64,000 nucleotides of DNA, taken from NCBI RefSeq assembly GCF_009830105.1, contig NZ_WURB01000003.1, positions 186,001 through 250,000 of the forward strand. The letters are read 5' to 3'. Of this stretch, positions 39,704 through 50,001 are shown piece by piece. Position 1 is the first letter of the stretch. Every line of letters starts with the position of its first letter. This stretch comes from Microvirga makkahensis (lineage in GTDB: Bacteria; Pseudomonadota; Alphaproteobacteria; Rhizobiales; Beijerinckiaceae). The notes under the pieces were generated by a model. That model had not been told where the DNA came from and did not search any database. It saw only the letters and a list, made by a program, of their open reading frames with translations. Made by a program: the position numbers and the translations under genes.

Positions 39704-41782
39704 TTACTCGGCCGCTTCGAGCTTCAGCTCACGGGCGAGGGCGGAGCACTCGGCCATGACGCCGGAGGCGCGGGCAATCGGGTTCGTCAAGTAGAAGTCC
39801 TTCACAGGGCTTTCGAAAGCCTCTCGGTCGGGGGTTCCGCCAATGCCCGCAAGCGCCTGGATAGCGGCCGAGCCGTCGGCTGGCTGGACCGTATCGACGG
39901 CGGCGAAATGCGGGTGAGCCGCATAGAGTTTCGCGCGCAGGGCGTTGAGCGAGTCGAACGGCAGGCGGCGGCCCAGCACATCGGAGAGCGCGCGCAGGAT
40001 CGCCCAGTCCTCACGGGCCTCTCCCGGAGCGAAGGCCGCACGGTTGGCCATCTGCACCCTGCCCTCGGTGTTCACGTAGGTTCCGGATTTCTCCGTGTAG
40101 GTGGCAGCCGGAAGGATCACGTCCGCGCGGTGAGCGCCGCGATCCCCGTGGGTTCCCTGATAAACCACGAACGCGCCGGGGGCGATATCGATCTCATCGG
40201 CACCGAGGCTGAACAGGACGTCAACGCCACCCTGGGCCATCTGCTGAGCGGTCAGGCCGCCCTCTCCCGGCACGAGGCCGAGATCGAGCGCGCCGACCCG
40301 GGATGCCGCCGTGTGAAGGACCGAGAAACCGTTCCAGCCGTCCTTCACCGCACCCACGTCCTGAGCGAGCTTCGCGACGGCTGAGAGGACGGCGAGGCCG
40401 TCCGGCCGCGCAAGAGCCCCCTGCCCCACAATGATCAGCGGTCGCTCGGCCCCGCGCAGCTTCTCGATGAAGCTGTGGCGGCCGGAGGCCAGCTCGGAGA
40501 GCGTGTCGGGTCCCGCGCCGAGATACTCATAAGGATAGGTCAGATCCACGTTTTCGCCGATCAGAGCGATCGGCGGCGGAGCTGCGCGCCAGCGCTTGCG
40601 GATGCGCACGTTGACGAGCGACGCCTCATAACGCGGGTTGGAGCCCACGATCAGGATCGCGTCCGCATCCTCGATGCCGGGAATAGTGGTGTTGAAGAGA
40701 TAGGAGCCCCGCCCATAGGCTGGCGACAGCACGGTGCCGTCCTGGCGGGCATCGACGTTCGTGACCCCGAGGCTCTCCATGAGCAGCTTCAGGGCGAACA
40801 TCTCCTCCACGGCGGCAAGATCGCCGACGATGGCGCCGATCTTCTCAGGCACGCTCCCCTTCACCTTCGCGGCGATGGCCGCGAAGGCCTCCTGCCAGGA
40901 AGCCGGGCGCAGACGGCCGTTTTCCCGCACGAACGGACGGTCGAGTCGCTGCAGGCGCAGCCCGTCGACGATCTGGCGGGTCTTGTCGGAGATCCACTCC
41001 TCATTCACCGCCTCGTTGACGCGCGGCAGGATGCGCATGACCTCTCGGCCACGGGAGTCTACGCGTATGGAAGAGCCGACCGCGTCCATCACGTCGACGG
41101 AGTCTGTCTTGGTGAGCTCCCAAGGACGGTAGTGGTAGGACTCGGGCTTGTGGGTGAGCGCGCCGACCGGGCAGAGATCCGCGATGTTGGCCTGCAGCTC
41201 GGAGCCGAGCGCCTTTTCCAGATAGCTCGTGATCTCCATGTCCTCGCCGCGCCAGAGTGCCCCCATATCAGGCACGCCCGCGACCTCGGCGGTAAAGCGC
41301 ACGCAGCGGGTGCAATGAATGCAGCGGTTCATGGAGGTGCGCACGAGCGGGCCGAGATACTTGTCGGTGACCGCACGCTTGTTCTCGTGGAAGCGGCTGG
41401 TATCGACGCCGTAGGCCATGGCCTGGTCCTGCAGGTCGCACTGGCCGCCCTGGTCGCAGATCGGGCAGTCGAGAGGGTGATTGATCAGGAGGAACTCCAT
41501 CACGCCCTCGCGCGCCTTCTTCACGGTCGGCGACTTGGTCGAGATTTCCGGCGGCTCCCCGTTCGGTCCCGGACGGCAGTCGCGCACGCCCCAGGCGCAG
41601 GAAGCGACCGGCTTTGGTGCGCCCTTCACCTCTACGAGGCACATGCGGCAATTGCCGGCGATCGAGAGCCGCTCGTGGTAGCAGAAGCGCGGGACTTCGG
41701 CCCCTGCGGCCTCGGCGGCCTGGAGCAGCGTGTATTCGGCGGGAACGTCGACTTCGACGCCATCAACGATGATTTTAGCCAT
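39704..41782 (-). CDS. nuoG: NADH-quinone oxidoreductase subunit G
   Basis: NuoG carries several Fe-S clusters of the peripheral arm. From ATG 41782 it has 692 residues; an upstream in-frame ATG adds 79 residues that are the antisense-like tail of another frame. The 2Fe-2S site is [15 protein letters not shown] (about 34-48), then the His-coordinated cluster region [19 protein letters not shown] near 95 and [12 protein letters not shown] near 148. The molybdopterin-like domain follows but is degenerate, as usual for complex I. Confidence 0.95.
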   Translation of the reverse strand: MAKIIVDGVEVDVPAEYTLLQAAEAAGAEVPRFCYHERLSIAGNCRMCLVEVKGAPKPVASCAWGVRDCRPGPNGEPPEISTKSPTVKKAREGVMEFLLINHPLDCPICDQGGQCDLQDQAMAYGVDTSRFHENKRAVTDKYLGPLVRTSMNRCIHCTRCVRFTAEVAGVPDMGALWRGEDMEITSYLEKALGSELQANIADLCPVGALTHKPESYHYRPWELTKTDSVDVMDAVGSSIRVDSRGREVMRILPRVNEAVNEEWISDKTRQIVDGLRLQRLDRPFVRENGRLRPASWQEAFAAIAAKVKGSVPEKIGAIVGDLAAVEEMFALKLLMESLGVTNVDARQDGTVLSPAYGRGSYLFNTTIPGIEDADAILIVGSNPRYEASLVNVRIRKRWRAAPPPIALIGENVDLTYPYEYLGAGPDTLSELASGRHSFIEKLRGAERPLIIVGQGALARPDGLAVLSAVAKLAQDVGAVKDGWNGFSVLHTAASRVGALDLGLVPGEGGLTAQQMAQGGVDVLFSLGADEIDIAPGAFVVYQGTHGDRGAHRADVILPAATYTEKSGTYVNTEGRVQMANRAAFAPGEAREDWAILRALSDVLGRRLPFDSLNALRAKLYAAHPHFAAVDTVQPADGSAAIQALAGIGGTPDREAFESPVKDFYLTNPIARASGVMAECSALARELKLEAAE

Positions 41783-41790
41783 CTTCAATC

Positions 41791-43092
41791 TCACTCCGCC
41801 GCGATCATGACGGATTCTGAATGCGGGTTCGCCGCGTAGTCGTCGATCCGCTTCTCGATCTCGTGACGGAAGTGGCGGATCAGACCCTGGACCGGCCAAG
41901 CCGCTGCATCCCCGAGGGCGCAAATGGTGTGGCCCTCGATCTGGGTCGAGACTTCGAGCAGCATGTCGATCTCGCGCTTCTGGGCGCGCCCTTCCGCCAT
42001 CCGGTTGAGCACGCGCCACATCCAGCCGGTGCCCTCACGGCACGGAGTGCACTGACCGCAGCTCTCGTGCTTGTAGAAATACGAGATGCGGGCGATGGCG
42101 CGGACGATGTCGGTGGACTTGTCCATGACGATCACGGCGGCGGTGCCGAGACCGGAGCGCAGGCCGCGCAGGGTATCGAAGTCCATCGGCGCATCGATGA
42201 TCTGCTCGGCGGGCACGAGAGGAACGGACGAGCCGCCCGGGATCACGGCGAGCAGGTTGTCCCAGCCGCCCCGGATGCCGCCGCAATGGGTGTCGATCAA
42301 CTCGCGGAAGGTCAGCCCCATGGCCTCCTCCACGTTGCAGGGCTTGTTCACGTGGCCCGACACGCAGAAGAGCTTGGTGCCCACGTTATTCGGACGGCCG
42401 ATGCCGGAGAACCACGAGGCACCGCGGCGCAGGATCGTGCCGGCGACGGCGATCGACTCCACGTTGTTCACCGTGGTCGGGCAGCCGTAGAGGCCCATGT
42501 TGGCCGGGAACGGAGGCTTCAGGCGCGGCATGCCCTTCTTGCCCTCCATGCTCTCGATGAGCGCCGTCTCCTCGCCGCAGATGTAAGCGCCGGCGCCGTG
42601 GTGGACGTAGAGGTCGAAGGGATAGCCGTGGATGTTGTTCTTGCCGATGAGACCGGCCTCGTAGGCCTCGTCGACCGCGCGCTGGAGCGCGTAGCGCTCG
42701 GCGACGTACTCACCGCGGATATAGATATAAGCCGCATGTGCGCCCATCGCGAAGGAGGCGATGAGGCAGCCCTCGACGAGGAGATGCGGATCGTTCCGCA
42801 TGATCTCGCGATCCTTGCAGGTGCCCGGCTCCGACTCATCGGCATTGACCACGAGGTAGTGCGGACGACCGTCCGACTGCTTGGGCATGAAGGACCATTT
42901 CAGGCCCGTGGGGAAACCCGCGCCGCCACGCCCGCGCAGACCCGAAGCCTTCATCTCGTCGATGATCCAGTCGCGCCCCCTCCCGAGGAGGAACTTGGTT
43001 CCGTCCCATGCGCCGCGCATCTTCGCAGCCTGGAGATCCGGCGAATGGAAGCCGTAGAGGTTGGTGAAAATGCGATCTCTGTCGTGAAGCAT
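41791..43092 (-). CDS. nuoF: NADH-quinone oxidoreductase subunit F
   Basis: NuoF oxidises NADH with FMN and passes electrons to cluster N3. The 433-residue protein has the NADH-binding [16 protein letters not shown] (about 50-65), FMN-binding [17 protein letters not shown] (about 78-94), and the 4Fe-4S motif [13 protein letters not shown] near 350. Its partner nuoE precedes it. Confidence 0.96.
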   Translation of the reverse strand: MLHDRDRIFTNLYGFHSPDLQAAKMRGAWDGTKFLLGRGRDWIIDEMKASGLRGRGGAGFPTGLKWSFMPKQSDGRPHYLVVNADESEPGTCKDREIMRNDPHLLVEGCLIASFAMGAHAAYIYIRGEYVAERYALQRAVDEAYEAGLIGKNNIHGYPFDLYVHHGAGAYICGEETALIESMEGKKGMPRLKPPFPANMGLYGCPTTVNNVESIAVAGTILRRGASWFSGIGRPNNVGTKLFCVSGHVNKPCNVEEAMGLTFRELIDTHCGGIRGGWDNLLAVIPGGSSVPLVPAEQIIDAPMDFDTLRGLRSGLGTAAVIVMDKSTDIVRAIARISYFYKHESCGQCTPCREGTGWMWRVLNRMAEGRAQKREIDMLLEVSTQIEGHTICALGDAAAWPVQGLIRHFRHEIEKRIDDYAANPHSESVMIAAE

Positions 43093-43108
43093 CTCGATTC
43101 ACTCCCCC

Positions 43109-44173
43109 TCAGGACGTCTTGTTGTCTTTGTCGACGACCACGTCCGGCTTGCTCTCGCTGCCGTCGCGGCGGGTCTCGGCCTGCGAGGGCGGCGTACCGG
43201 CAACAGGTGTCGTCGGGCTCACCGGAACAGGGGATCCCTCCTCCGGCTTCGACGGTGTCGCCACATAGGACTTGCCGCTCTGCGGAGCGGGCCGAGCGCC
43301 TTCCTCCGTGTGCGAGTCGCCCGTCGTGGCCCTCGATGGATCAGCGGCTTCCTTCCGGTCCGCCGGGTTGATCGGGGTCTCGCCCTTCTTAACGCGCTCG
43401 GCCGGAGTATCGGCTGCCTCGGTCTCGATAGCGCGTCCGGCTCCCGGTTTAGCGGCCCGGGCCTCCTGCGGGACACTGGCGACTGCCGCCTCGGTCTCAC
43501 CGGTCGCGGCAGGCTGAGCCTGCTCCTCGAAGCGCTTGCGCCATGCGCCGATCTGGGAACCGTCGTACAGGGAAGGATCCTGCAGGGTCTTGACGGCCTC
43601 GAACGGCTCGGAGCGGTTGCGTCCGATCTGAGAGCCCTTCCTTACCGGCCGGCCGGCCGCGAGATCGTCCAGCAGCTTTTCGAAGTTCTCTGGCGTCAAG
43701 TCCTCGTAGTAATCGTCGTTGATCTGCACCATCGGGGCATTCGAGCATGCGCCCAGGCACTCAACCTCCAGCCATGAGAAGGTACCGTCGGCCGTAATCT
43801 GGTTCTGGTCGCCGATACGCCTCTCGAGCACCTTCTTGATATCGCCGGCGCCACGCAGCACACAGGGTGTCGTGCCGCAGAACTGAACGAAATACTTCCC
43901 AACCGGCTCCAGGTTGAACATCGTGTAGAAGGTCGCCACCTCCATCACCCGGATGACCGGCATGTCGAGCCGGGCGGCAACGGCTTCAATGGCCTTGCGG
44001 GGCAGCCAGCCACCGGCCTGCTCCTGCGCCTTACCCAGCAACGCGATCACCGCCGAGGCCTGACGGCCGGGCGGGTACTTGGCGATCTGCTGCTGGGCAA
44101 AAGCCTCCGTCTCGGGCGAGAGCACGAAGCTCTCGGGCTGCAATTCTTCAGGCGCGAGCTTACGAACGGCCAT
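43109..44173 (-). CDS. nuoE: NADH-quinone oxidoreductase subunit E with a long C-terminal tail
   Basis: NuoE carries the N1a 2Fe-2S cluster beside FMN. ATG 44173 follows GAGGAGAAG and gives 354 residues. Residues 1-170 match the family with Cys motifs FCGTTPCVLRG near 100 and CLGACSNAP near 140. After about residue 180 a tail of some 170 residues is rich in Pro, Glu, Ala, Ser and Thr, looks disordered, and has no recognised domain. Tails of varying type occur in rhizobial NuoE. Confidence 0.94.
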   Translation of the reverse strand: MAVRKLAPEELQPESFVLSPETEAFAQQQIAKYPPGRQASAVIALLGKAQEQAGGWLPRKAIEAVAARLDMPVIRVMEVATFYTMFNLEPVGKYFVQFCGTTPCVLRGAGDIKKVLERRIGDQNQITADGTFSWLEVECLGACSNAPMVQINDDYYEDLTPENFEKLLDDLAAGRPVRKGSQIGRNRSEPFEAVKTLQDPSLYDGSQIGAWRKRFEEQAQPAATGETEAAVASVPQEARAAKPGAGRAIETEAADTPAERVKKGETPINPADRKEAADPSRATTGDSHTEEGARPAPQSGKSYVATPSKPEEGSPVPVSPTTPVAGTPPSQAETRRDGSESKPDVVVDKDNKTS

Positions 44174-44194
44174 ATGACACTTCTCCTCATCGTC

Positions 44195-44217
44195 ATGGCC
44201 GGGAAATACCCGGCCAT
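44195..44217. repeat. GC-rich palindrome of a dispersed intergenic family
   Basis: ATGGCCGGG and CCCGGCCAT form a nine-base perfect stem around AAATA, flanked by CGTC and TCACGAC. It is inside the 115-base nuoD-nuoE gap. Other copies are at 4837, 24879 and 28715. Confidence 0.6.
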
Positions 44218-44288
44218 TCACGACTTGAACTTTCTCTCACGCTTTTCTGAGCGTGGCGCCAGGCCCGCCATCGAGCCCGGTTTGATTC

Positions 44289-45479
44289 TTACCGGTCCAC
44301 TTCACCGAACACGATGTCGAGCGAACCGAGAACGCCTGCGACGTCGGCCAGCATGTGGCCTCGGCACATGAAATCCATCCCCTGCAGGTGCGCGAAGCCC
44401 GGCGCCCGGACGTGGCACCGATACGGCTTGTTGGTACCGTCGGACACCAGATACACGCCGAACTCGCCCTTGGGAGCCTCCACAGCGGCATAGACTTCGC
44501 CCGCAGGGACATGGAAGCCTTCCGTGTAGAGCTTGAAGTGATGGATCAGCGCTTCCATCGAACGCTTCATATCCTTGCGTGAGGGCGGAGCGATCTTGCC
44601 GTCGAGGGTGGTTACCGGCCCCTGCCCGTCCGGAGCGCGAAGCTTGTCCAGGCACTGACGCATGATGCGCACGGATTGGCGCATCTCCTCCATTCGGATG
44701 ACCTGACGGTCGTAGTTGTCGCCGTTGAGGCCCACGGGGATGTCGAACTCCATCTCCTCGTAGCACTCGTAGGGCTGCGCCTTGCGCAGATCCCAGGCGA
44801 CGCCGCAGCTGCGCACGAGCGGACCGGAGAAGCCCCACTTCCAGCAGTCGTCCAGCGTGATCGTGCCGATGTCCACGTTGCGCTGCTTGAAGATGCGGCT
44901 GCCCATGACGAGGGTGTCGAGGTCGTCCAGAACCTTCAGGAAGGGATCGCAGAAAGCCTCGATGTCATCGATCAGCTCAGGCTGAATGTCCATGTTGACG
45001 CCGCCGGGCCGGAAGTAATTGGCGTGCAGGCGCGAACCGGAAACGCGCTCGTAGAAGATCATGAGCTTTTCGCGCTCCTCGAAGCCCCAGAGAGGGGGCG
45101 TGAGCGCGCCTACGTCCATAGCTTGCGTGGTCACGTTGAGGAGGTGCGAGAGCAGGCGCCCGATTTCCGAGAAGAGGACGCGGATCAACTGAGCGCGACG
45201 CGGCACGGCGATGCCGAGCAGCTTCTCGATCGCAAGGCAATAGGCGTGTTCCTGATTCATCGGCGCGACGTAGTCGAGCCGGTCGAAATAGGGATTGGCC
45301 TGAACGTAGGTCTTGTACTCGATCAGCTTCTCCGTGCCACGGTGGAGGAGGCCGATATGCGGATCGACGCGCTCCACGACCTCGCCGTCGAGCTCCAGTA
45401 CGAGCCGGAGCACGCCGTGCGCCGCGGGGTGCTGGGGACCGAAATTGATCGTGAAATTGCGGATATTATGCTCGCCCAT
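44289..45479 (-). CDS. nuoD: NADH-quinone oxidoreductase subunit D
   Basis: NuoD forms part of the quinone-reduction site. The 396-residue protein has [25 protein letters not shown] (about 8-32) and ends near [22 protein letters not shown], the family C-terminus. The conserved Tyr/His quinone ligands lie in the N-terminal GPQHPAAHG. It follows nuoC after 18 bases. Confidence 0.96.
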   Translation of the reverse strand: MGEHNIRNFTINFGPQHPAAHGVLRLVLELDGEVVERVDPHIGLLHRGTEKLIEYKTYVQANPYFDRLDYVAPMNQEHAYCLAIEKLLGIAVPRRAQLIRVLFSEIGRLLSHLLNVTTQAMDVGALTPPLWGFEEREKLMIFYERVSGSRLHANYFRPGGVNMDIQPELIDDIEAFCDPFLKVLDDLDTLVMGSRIFKQRNVDIGTITLDDCWKWGFSGPLVRSCGVAWDLRKAQPYECYEEMEFDIPVGLNGDNYDRQVIRMEEMRQSVRIMRQCLDKLRAPDGQGPVTTLDGKIAPPSRKDMKRSMEALIHHFKLYTEGFHVPAGEVYAAVEAPKGEFGVYLVSDGTNKPYRCHVRAPGFAHLQGMDFMCRGHMLADVAGVLGSLDIVFGEVDR

Positions 45480-45497
45480 AGGTCGCCCTTCCCGCTT

Positions 45498-46100
45498 TTA
45501 AGCCTTGGCCTTCTCGTCGCCGGGCAGCACGTAATCGGTGCCTTCCCAGGGAGAGAGGAAGTCGAAGTTGCGGAACTCCTGGCTGAGCTTCACCGGCTCG
45601 TAGACCACGCGACCCTGGCCGTCGTCGTAGCGAACCTCGACATAGCCGGTGAGCGGGAAGTCCTTGCGGAGCGGATGCCCCTCGAACCCGTAGTCGGTCA
45701 GCAGGCGGCGCAGATCCGGATGGCCTGAGAAAAGGACGCCATAGAGATCGTAGGTCTCGCGCTCGTACCAGTTCGCTGCCGGGAAGAGGTCGATGATCGA
45801 GGGGACCGGGGTCTCCTCGTCCGTCTCCACCTTCACGCGGATGCGGCGGTTATGGTGCGGCGCCAGGAAATGGTACACTACATCGAAACGCTTCTCGCGG
45901 GCCGGATAATCCGCGCCACAGATGTCGATGAAGCAGACGAAGCGGCACTGCGGGTCGTCCCGCAGAAACGTCACCACCCGCTTGATTTCCTCAAGACGGG
46001 CGACGATCGTCAGCTCGCCGTAGGCGATAGCGCGATCCTCGATCGCCTCGCCGAGGGACGAGACGATGTGTTCGCTCAGGGCTTGGAGCTCAGCACTCAT
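45498..46100 (-). CDS. nuoC: NADH-quinone oxidoreductase subunit C
   Basis: NuoC is a connecting-fragment subunit (30 kDa family). The 200-residue protein has [24 protein letters not shown] (about 57-80) and the signature [41 protein letters not shown] (positions about 112-152). Confidence 0.96.
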   Translation of the reverse strand: MSAELQALSEHIVSSLGEAIEDRAIAYGELTIVARLEEIKRVVTFLRDDPQCRFVCFIDICGADYPAREKRFDVVYHFLAPHHNRRIRVKVETDEETPVPSIIDLFPAANWYERETYDLYGVLFSGHPDLRRLLTDYGFEGHPLRKDFPLTGYVEVRYDDGQGRVVYEPVKLSQEFRNFDFLSPWEGTDYVLPGDEKAKA

Positions 46101-46115
46101 GAAAATGACCTTTGC

Positions 46116-46700
46116 TCAGCGCTCGATGGTGCCGGTGCGACGGATCTTCTTCTGGAGAAGCAGCACACCGTAAAGGAGCGCCTCCGCGGTCGGCGGGCAG
46201 CCGGGCACGTAGATATCGACCGGCACGATGCGATCGCAGCCGCGGACCACCGAATAGGAATAATGGTAGTAACCGCCGCCATTGGCGCAGGATCCCATCG
46301 AAATGACGTAACGCGGCTCCGGCATCTGGTCGTAGACCTTGCGGAAGGCGGGGGCCATCTTGTTCGTGAGCGTGCCCGCGACGATCATCACGTCCGACTG
46401 ACGCGGTGAGGCGCGCGGCGCAAAGCCGAAGCGCTCGGCGTCGTAGCGCGGCATGGACATCTGCATCATCTCGACGGCACAGCACGCCAGGCCGAAGGTC
46501 ATCCACATGAGCGAGCCGGTGCGCGCCCACTTGATGAGCTCCTCGGACGAGGCCACGAGGAAGCCTTTGTCGGCAAGCTCGTCGTTGATGGAGACGAAAT
46601 ACGGATCGGTCGTGCCTACCGGCTTACCGGTATTCGGGTCGATGATGCCGCGCGGAGCGGGAGCCACCAGGGTGGACTGGTTGTCGGAGATCAATCCCAT
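46116..46700 (-). CDS. nuoB: NADH-quinone oxidoreductase subunit B
   Basis: NuoB carries cluster N2, the last electron donor to quinone. ATG 46700 with GGAG seven bases before gives 194 residues starting MGLISDNQ; a start at 46721 would overlap nuoA further. Cluster ligands are the tandem Cys in [11 protein letters not shown] near 66-67, GSCANGG near 130 and [11 protein letters not shown] near 160. It overlaps the end of nuoA by ten bases. Confidence 0.96.
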   Translation of the reverse strand: MGLISDNQSTLVAPAPRGIIDPNTGKPVGTTDPYFVSINDELADKGFLVASSEELIKWARTGSLMWMTFGLACCAVEMMQMSMPRYDAERFGFAPRASPRQSDVMIVAGTLTNKMAPAFRKVYDQMPEPRYVISMGSCANGGGYYHYSYSVVRGCDRIVPVDIYVPGCPPTAEALLYGVLLLQKKIRRTGTIER

Positions 46701-47056
46701 TCCAGGGCTCCTTTCTTCCACTCATAGATGAAGCCGATTGTCAGGACGCCGAGGAAGAGCATCATCGAGAGGAACCCGAACCAGCCCAGGTTCCCGAACA
46801 CGATGGCCCATGGGAACAGGAAGGCGACCTCCAGGTCGAAGATGATGAAAAGAATGGCCACCAGGTAGAACCGCACGTCGAATTTCATGCGTGCGTCATC
46901 GAAGGCATTGAACCCGCACTCGTAAGCGGACAGCTTTTCCGTATCAGGCTTGCTGTAGGCGACGATGAACGGCGCCACGAGGAGTGCCACCCCGATCAGG
47001 AGCGACACGCCGATAAAGATCACGAGAGGCAGGTAGTCGGCGAGGAGATTCGTCAT
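46691..47056 (-). CDS. nuoA: NADH-quinone oxidoreductase subunit A
   Basis: NuoA is a three-helix membrane subunit that closes the quinone cavity. From ATG 47056 it has 121 residues with [41 protein letters not shown] (positions about 43-83), the family hallmark including Cys and acidic residues. It is the first gene of the operon; its promoter must lie in 47057-47232, where I see no clear consensus. Confidence 0.95.
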   Translation of the reverse strand: MTNLLADYLPLVIFIGVSLLIGVALLVAPFIVAYSKPDTEKLSAYECGFNAFDDARMKFDVRFYLVAILFIIFDLEVAFLFPWAIVFGNLGWFGFLSMMLFLGVLTIGFIYEWKKGALEWD

Positions 47057-47232
47057 ACGACACCCAGAAGGAACGGAGCGCGGCCTTAGAGGCCGGCGAC
47101 ATGCCACGCATTTAAGCCACAGAAAGGCCCGAAGGAAGGTCCTGCGACAAACGGCGGTTTGTGGCCGGAGGCTTAACCGAGTTCCCCTGCCCTGACAAGT
47201 GTTTGAGGCGCTCTAAAAAGAACCATTCCAAA

Positions 47233-47663
47233 CTATGGTGCCGCTCTCTCCGCCGCGTGGGCAACCCTGCGGTTCGGCTGCGCCTGGGCCCGATTTGCGG
47301 CGCTTTCTGCCTTAGCTTTAGCCTCACATTTGGCTCGAATCCGGCCCAGTTCCTCCCGAGTCGGATGTTCGATGCCGATGAACTCGTTCAGGGAAGCCCG
47401 GCCCGGATCAATTCGTTGAGCTTGGCCTGGACGGAAGCCCCATCCCGGTTCCGGGAGGGCTCTGAATCAGGAACTCCATCGGGAAGGTCAGGATGGCGGT
47501 GCCGGTGTTCACATCGGTTGCCACGTATCAGAAAATCCGAAGAACGGCCCGCCGAGAGCCCAGAGGACGATCAGGAACAGACTGAGGACGAAGACAATCG
47601 GGGAGGAGATGCAAAGGGATCGACAAAGCGCCACACACGAGATCGCGATCATGCGGGCATTTG
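47233..47663 (-). pseudogene. Low-affinity iron permease family relic with frameshifts
   Basis: Three reading frames must be joined to recover the family. The first frame gives SSPIVFVLSLFLIVLWALGG and then PFFGFSDTWQ, followed by a stop. A shifted frame gives VNTGTAILTFPMEFLIQ. Further shifts give GASVQAKLNELIRA and then NEFIGIEHPTREELGRIRAKCE, ending at TAG 47233. This order matches low-affinity iron permease proteins (small inner-membrane proteins with a soluble C-terminal helix). At least three indels make it non-functional. It lies between nuoA and tRNA-Asp. Confidence 0.7.
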
Positions 47664-47693
47664 CGTCCAACCACTCGATCCTGGGGGAAAAAG

Positions 47694-47770
47694 TGGCGCG
47701 GGCGACGGGGCTCGAACCCGCGACCTCCGGCGTGACAGGCCGGCACTCTAACCGACTGAGCTACGCCCGC
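47694..47770 (-). tRNA. tRNA-Asp (anticodon GTC)
   Basis: The 77-nucleotide cloverleaf has acceptor arms GCGGGCG and CGCCCGC with discriminator G and encoded CCA. The D arm begins TAGCTCAGT, the anticodon stem GCCGG/CCGGA region encloses CTGTCAC, and the T arm contains GGTTCGAGCC. The anticodon GTC reads Asp codons. Confidence 0.97.
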
Positions 47771-47797
47771 GCATTGGACCGCCGAAGCGGTGTGGGT

Positions 47798-47826
47798 GCT
47801 TTAAGGGCCGCCCTGTTCCCTGTCAA
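47798..47826 (-). promoter_or_regulatory. Promoter of tRNA-Asp
   Basis: TTGACA (perfect -35) and TAAAGC are 17 bases apart on the minus strand, placing the start about 20 bases before the tRNA. Bases 47827-48059 beyond it hold no gene that I can support. Confidence 0.6.
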
Positions 47827-48059
47827 GGCCTCTCGATGCGGACAGCTCTACAATCCGTCATGAAACTCGTCGCATGTCCGAAGAACGGGACACAGAAGGC
47901 GTTCGGCCTGATTCCTAGGCATTCCAATGTACACGCTGTCGAGCACGGATTCTCTTGAGATCGCCCAAGCGCAAGTTCTAACTGCGACGAGAAGAATCGG
48001 CGAGACATCCCGAGTTTTAGCCGTAGCAGCACGAAGTCTGGGGGGACGTGGCACTTGGT

Positions 48060-48563
48060 TCACTCGCTGATGGGTTGTTCCCCATCTTTCAGAGACCGCA
48101 GGACCCGGTCGCATTCGAGCAGTTCATCCAGTGCCGACTGGAGCTTTCGCAGGGATTCTTCAGGCAGAGCGCCCCGGCCGGGAGATTGGCCGGATTCGAT
48201 AAGGGGCGGCTCGATGAACTCCCCGTCTTCCGCGATACTCTCGCCCGCCTCATGCTCAGGGGCCGCAACGCTCTCCTCACCACGGCCGACGGCCTGCACG
48301 AAACGGACCCCTTCCGCCTTGAGAATGCGTTGCACTCCCCTGATCGTGTAGCCTTCTCCATAGAGGAGATGCCGGATCCCCTTGAGGAGATCCACATCGT
48401 CGGGACGGTAATAGCGACGGCCGCCGCCGCGCTTCAGCGGCTTGATCTGCGTGAAGCGGGTTTCCCAGAAGCGCAGCACATGCTGCGGCAAATCAAGGTC
48501 CTCGGCCACCTCGCTGATGGTTCGGAACGCGTCAGGGCTCTTGTCGAGGCCGCCGCCAGCCAT
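48060..48563 (-). CDS. MerR family transcriptional regulator
   Basis: The target is unknown. The N-terminal half is a MerR winged helix-turn-helix: [23 protein letters not shown] (positions about 15-37), then [38 protein letters not shown] (about 43-81). After residue 90 the sequence is acidic and low in complexity, without Cys for metal sensing. The gene follows ihfA by seven bases, an arrangement widespread in alphaproteobacteria. Confidence 0.92.
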   Translation of the reverse strand: MAGGGLDKSPDAFRTISEVAEDLDLPQHVLRFWETRFTQIKPLKRGGGRRYYRPDDVDLLKGIRHLLYGEGYTIRGVQRILKAEGVRFVQAVGRGEESVAAPEHEAGESIAEDGEFIEPPLIESGQSPGRGALPEESLRKLQSALDELLECDRVLRSLKDGEQPISE

Positions 48564-48570
48564 ACGAGGG

Positions 48571-48882
48571 TCAGTCCTCGCGCTCGACGGTTTCGCCGTT
48601 GATATAGGCCTTCAGGACATTGGACGGCTTGAAGACCATGACCCGGCGGGGATCGATCGGGACCTCGACGCCGGTCTTGGGGTTGCGGCCGATGCGCTCG
48701 CCTTTGCTACGCACGATGAAAGAGCCGAAGGAGGAAAGCTTGACGGTTTCGCCGGCTGCCAAGCTGTCGCAGATCTCCGCCAGGACCCGCTCGACCAGTT
48801 CGGCCGATTCGGTCCGTGACAGCCCCACCTTCTGGTAGACGGCCTCGCTCAGATCCGCTCTCGTCACAGTTTTGCCAGCCAT
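48571..48882 (-). CDS. ihfA: Integration host factor subunit alpha
   Basis: IHF bends DNA in replication, transcription and site-specific recombination. From ATG 48882 the protein has 103 residues: dimer helices from [22 protein letters not shown], the body [25 protein letters not shown] and the DNA-intercalating arm with Pro in [14 protein letters not shown]. An earlier in-frame start adds 13 residues. Confidence 0.95.
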   Translation of the reverse strand: MAGKTVTRADLSEAVYQKVGLSRTESAELVERVLAEICDSLAAGETVKLSSFGSFIVRSKGERIGRNPKTGVEVPIDPRRVMVFKPSNVLKAYINGETVERED

Positions 48883-48930
48883 TGAGCTCCCCAACCCCGA
48901 ATGAGTTCTTTGATCTTTCAATCAGTTAAG

Positions 48931-48959
48931 ACGCTATGCAGATGGCTCCGTATGGTCAA
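48931..48959 (-). promoter_or_regulatory. Candidate promoter of ihfA-merR
   Basis: TTGACC and TAGCGT are 17 bases apart on the minus strand, about 50 bases upstream of ihfA. The -10 match is weak. Confidence 0.35.
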
Positions 48960-49010
48960 CCTTAGACTTGCCGTCAAGGGAATCCAAGATAGGTCATACG
49001 GCCTATATTC

Positions 49011-49988
49011 CTACCAGCGTATGAGCGCACTGCCCCAGGTGAAGCCGCCTCCGATGGCCTCGATCATCACGAGATCGCCGTCCTTGATGCGCCCGTCCTT
49101 GCGGGCGACGTCGAGGGCGAGCGGGATGGACGCGGCAGAGGTGTTGCCGTGCCTGTCCACGGTAATCACGACCTTCTCCGGCGCGATTCCGAGCTTGTCG
49201 GCGCTCGCCGTGATGATGCGTTTGTTGGCCTGATGCGGCACGAACCATTTCAGTTCCTCCGGGCTTGTACCCGTGGCCTTGAAGGCGTCCTGCACCACGT
49301 CGGCAACCATGCCCACGGCGAATTTGAAGACCTCCCGGCCTTCCATCTTCAGAACGCCGGTGGTCTTGGTCGAGCCCGGCCCTCCGTCGACGTAGAGCTT
49401 GTCCCGATAGCGTCCGTCCGACCGCAATTGCGAGTTCAGCACACCACGATCGGCGGAGGTCCCCTCGCCTTCTTGGGCATCGAGCACCAGGGCCCCCGCT
49501 CCGTCGCCGAAGAGCACGCAGGTCGTACGGTCGGTCCAATCCAGAATACGCGAGAAGGTTTCGGCGCCGATCACCAGAGCACGTTTGTGCGAGCCCGACT
49601 GGAGAAACTTATCGGCGGTGGCGACCGCGTAGACGAAGCCGGTGCAGACCGCCTGCAGGTCAAAGGCTGCCCCGTGGGTTATCCCCAGGCCGGTCTGAAT
49701 CATCGTTGCCGTGGACGGGAAGGTATGATCCGGCGTCGAGGTGGCGCAGACGATGAGGTCGATGTCCTGCGCCGTCAGCCCCGCATCGGCTAGCGCGGCC
49801 TCGGCGGCCTTGATACCGAGCACGGACGTCGTCTCGCTGTCGTCGGCGATATGCCGCTGCTCGATGCCCGTGCGCTGCACGATCCACTCGTGCGAGGTGT
49901 CCACGATCTTCTCGAGGTCATGATTGGTAAGTTTGCGCTTAGGCAGGTAAGAGCCGACGCCGCGCACAACGGAACGGATGCGTTTCAA
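49011..49988 (-). CDS. fabH: Beta-ketoacyl-ACP synthase III
   Basis: FabH condenses acetyl-CoA with malonyl-ACP to begin fatty acid synthesis. With TTG 49988 the protein has 325 residues starting [23 protein letters not shown] lies seven bases upstream. ATG 50012 would overlap plsX and adds residues that are not typical. The catalytic triad is Cys in [11 protein letters not shown] near 114, His in VPHQANKRI near 248 and Asn in HGNTSAASI near 279. Confidence 0.94.
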   Translation of the reverse strand: MKRIRSVVRGVGSYLPKRKLTNHDLEKIVDTSHEWIVQRTGIEQRHIADDSETTSVLGIKAAEAALADAGLTAQDIDLIVCATSTPDHTFPSTATMIQTGLGITHGAAFDLQAVCTGFVYAVATADKFLQSGSHKRALVIGAETFSRILDWTDRTTCVLFGDGAGALVLDAQEGEGTSADRGVLNSQLRSDGRYRDKLYVDGGPGSTKTTGVLKMEGREVFKFAVGMVADVVQDAFKATGTSPEELKWFVPHQANKRIITASADKLGIAPEKVVITVDRHGNTSAASIPLALDVARKDGRIKDGDLVMIEAIGGGFTWGSALIRW

Positions 49989-50001
49989 GGTGGTACTTTC
50001 C

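Noticed and set aside
47161..47751. A plus-strand frame of 196 codons over the gap beside tRNA-Asp
   Set aside because: It runs across the antisense of the iron permease relic and into the tRNA, so it is not coding.
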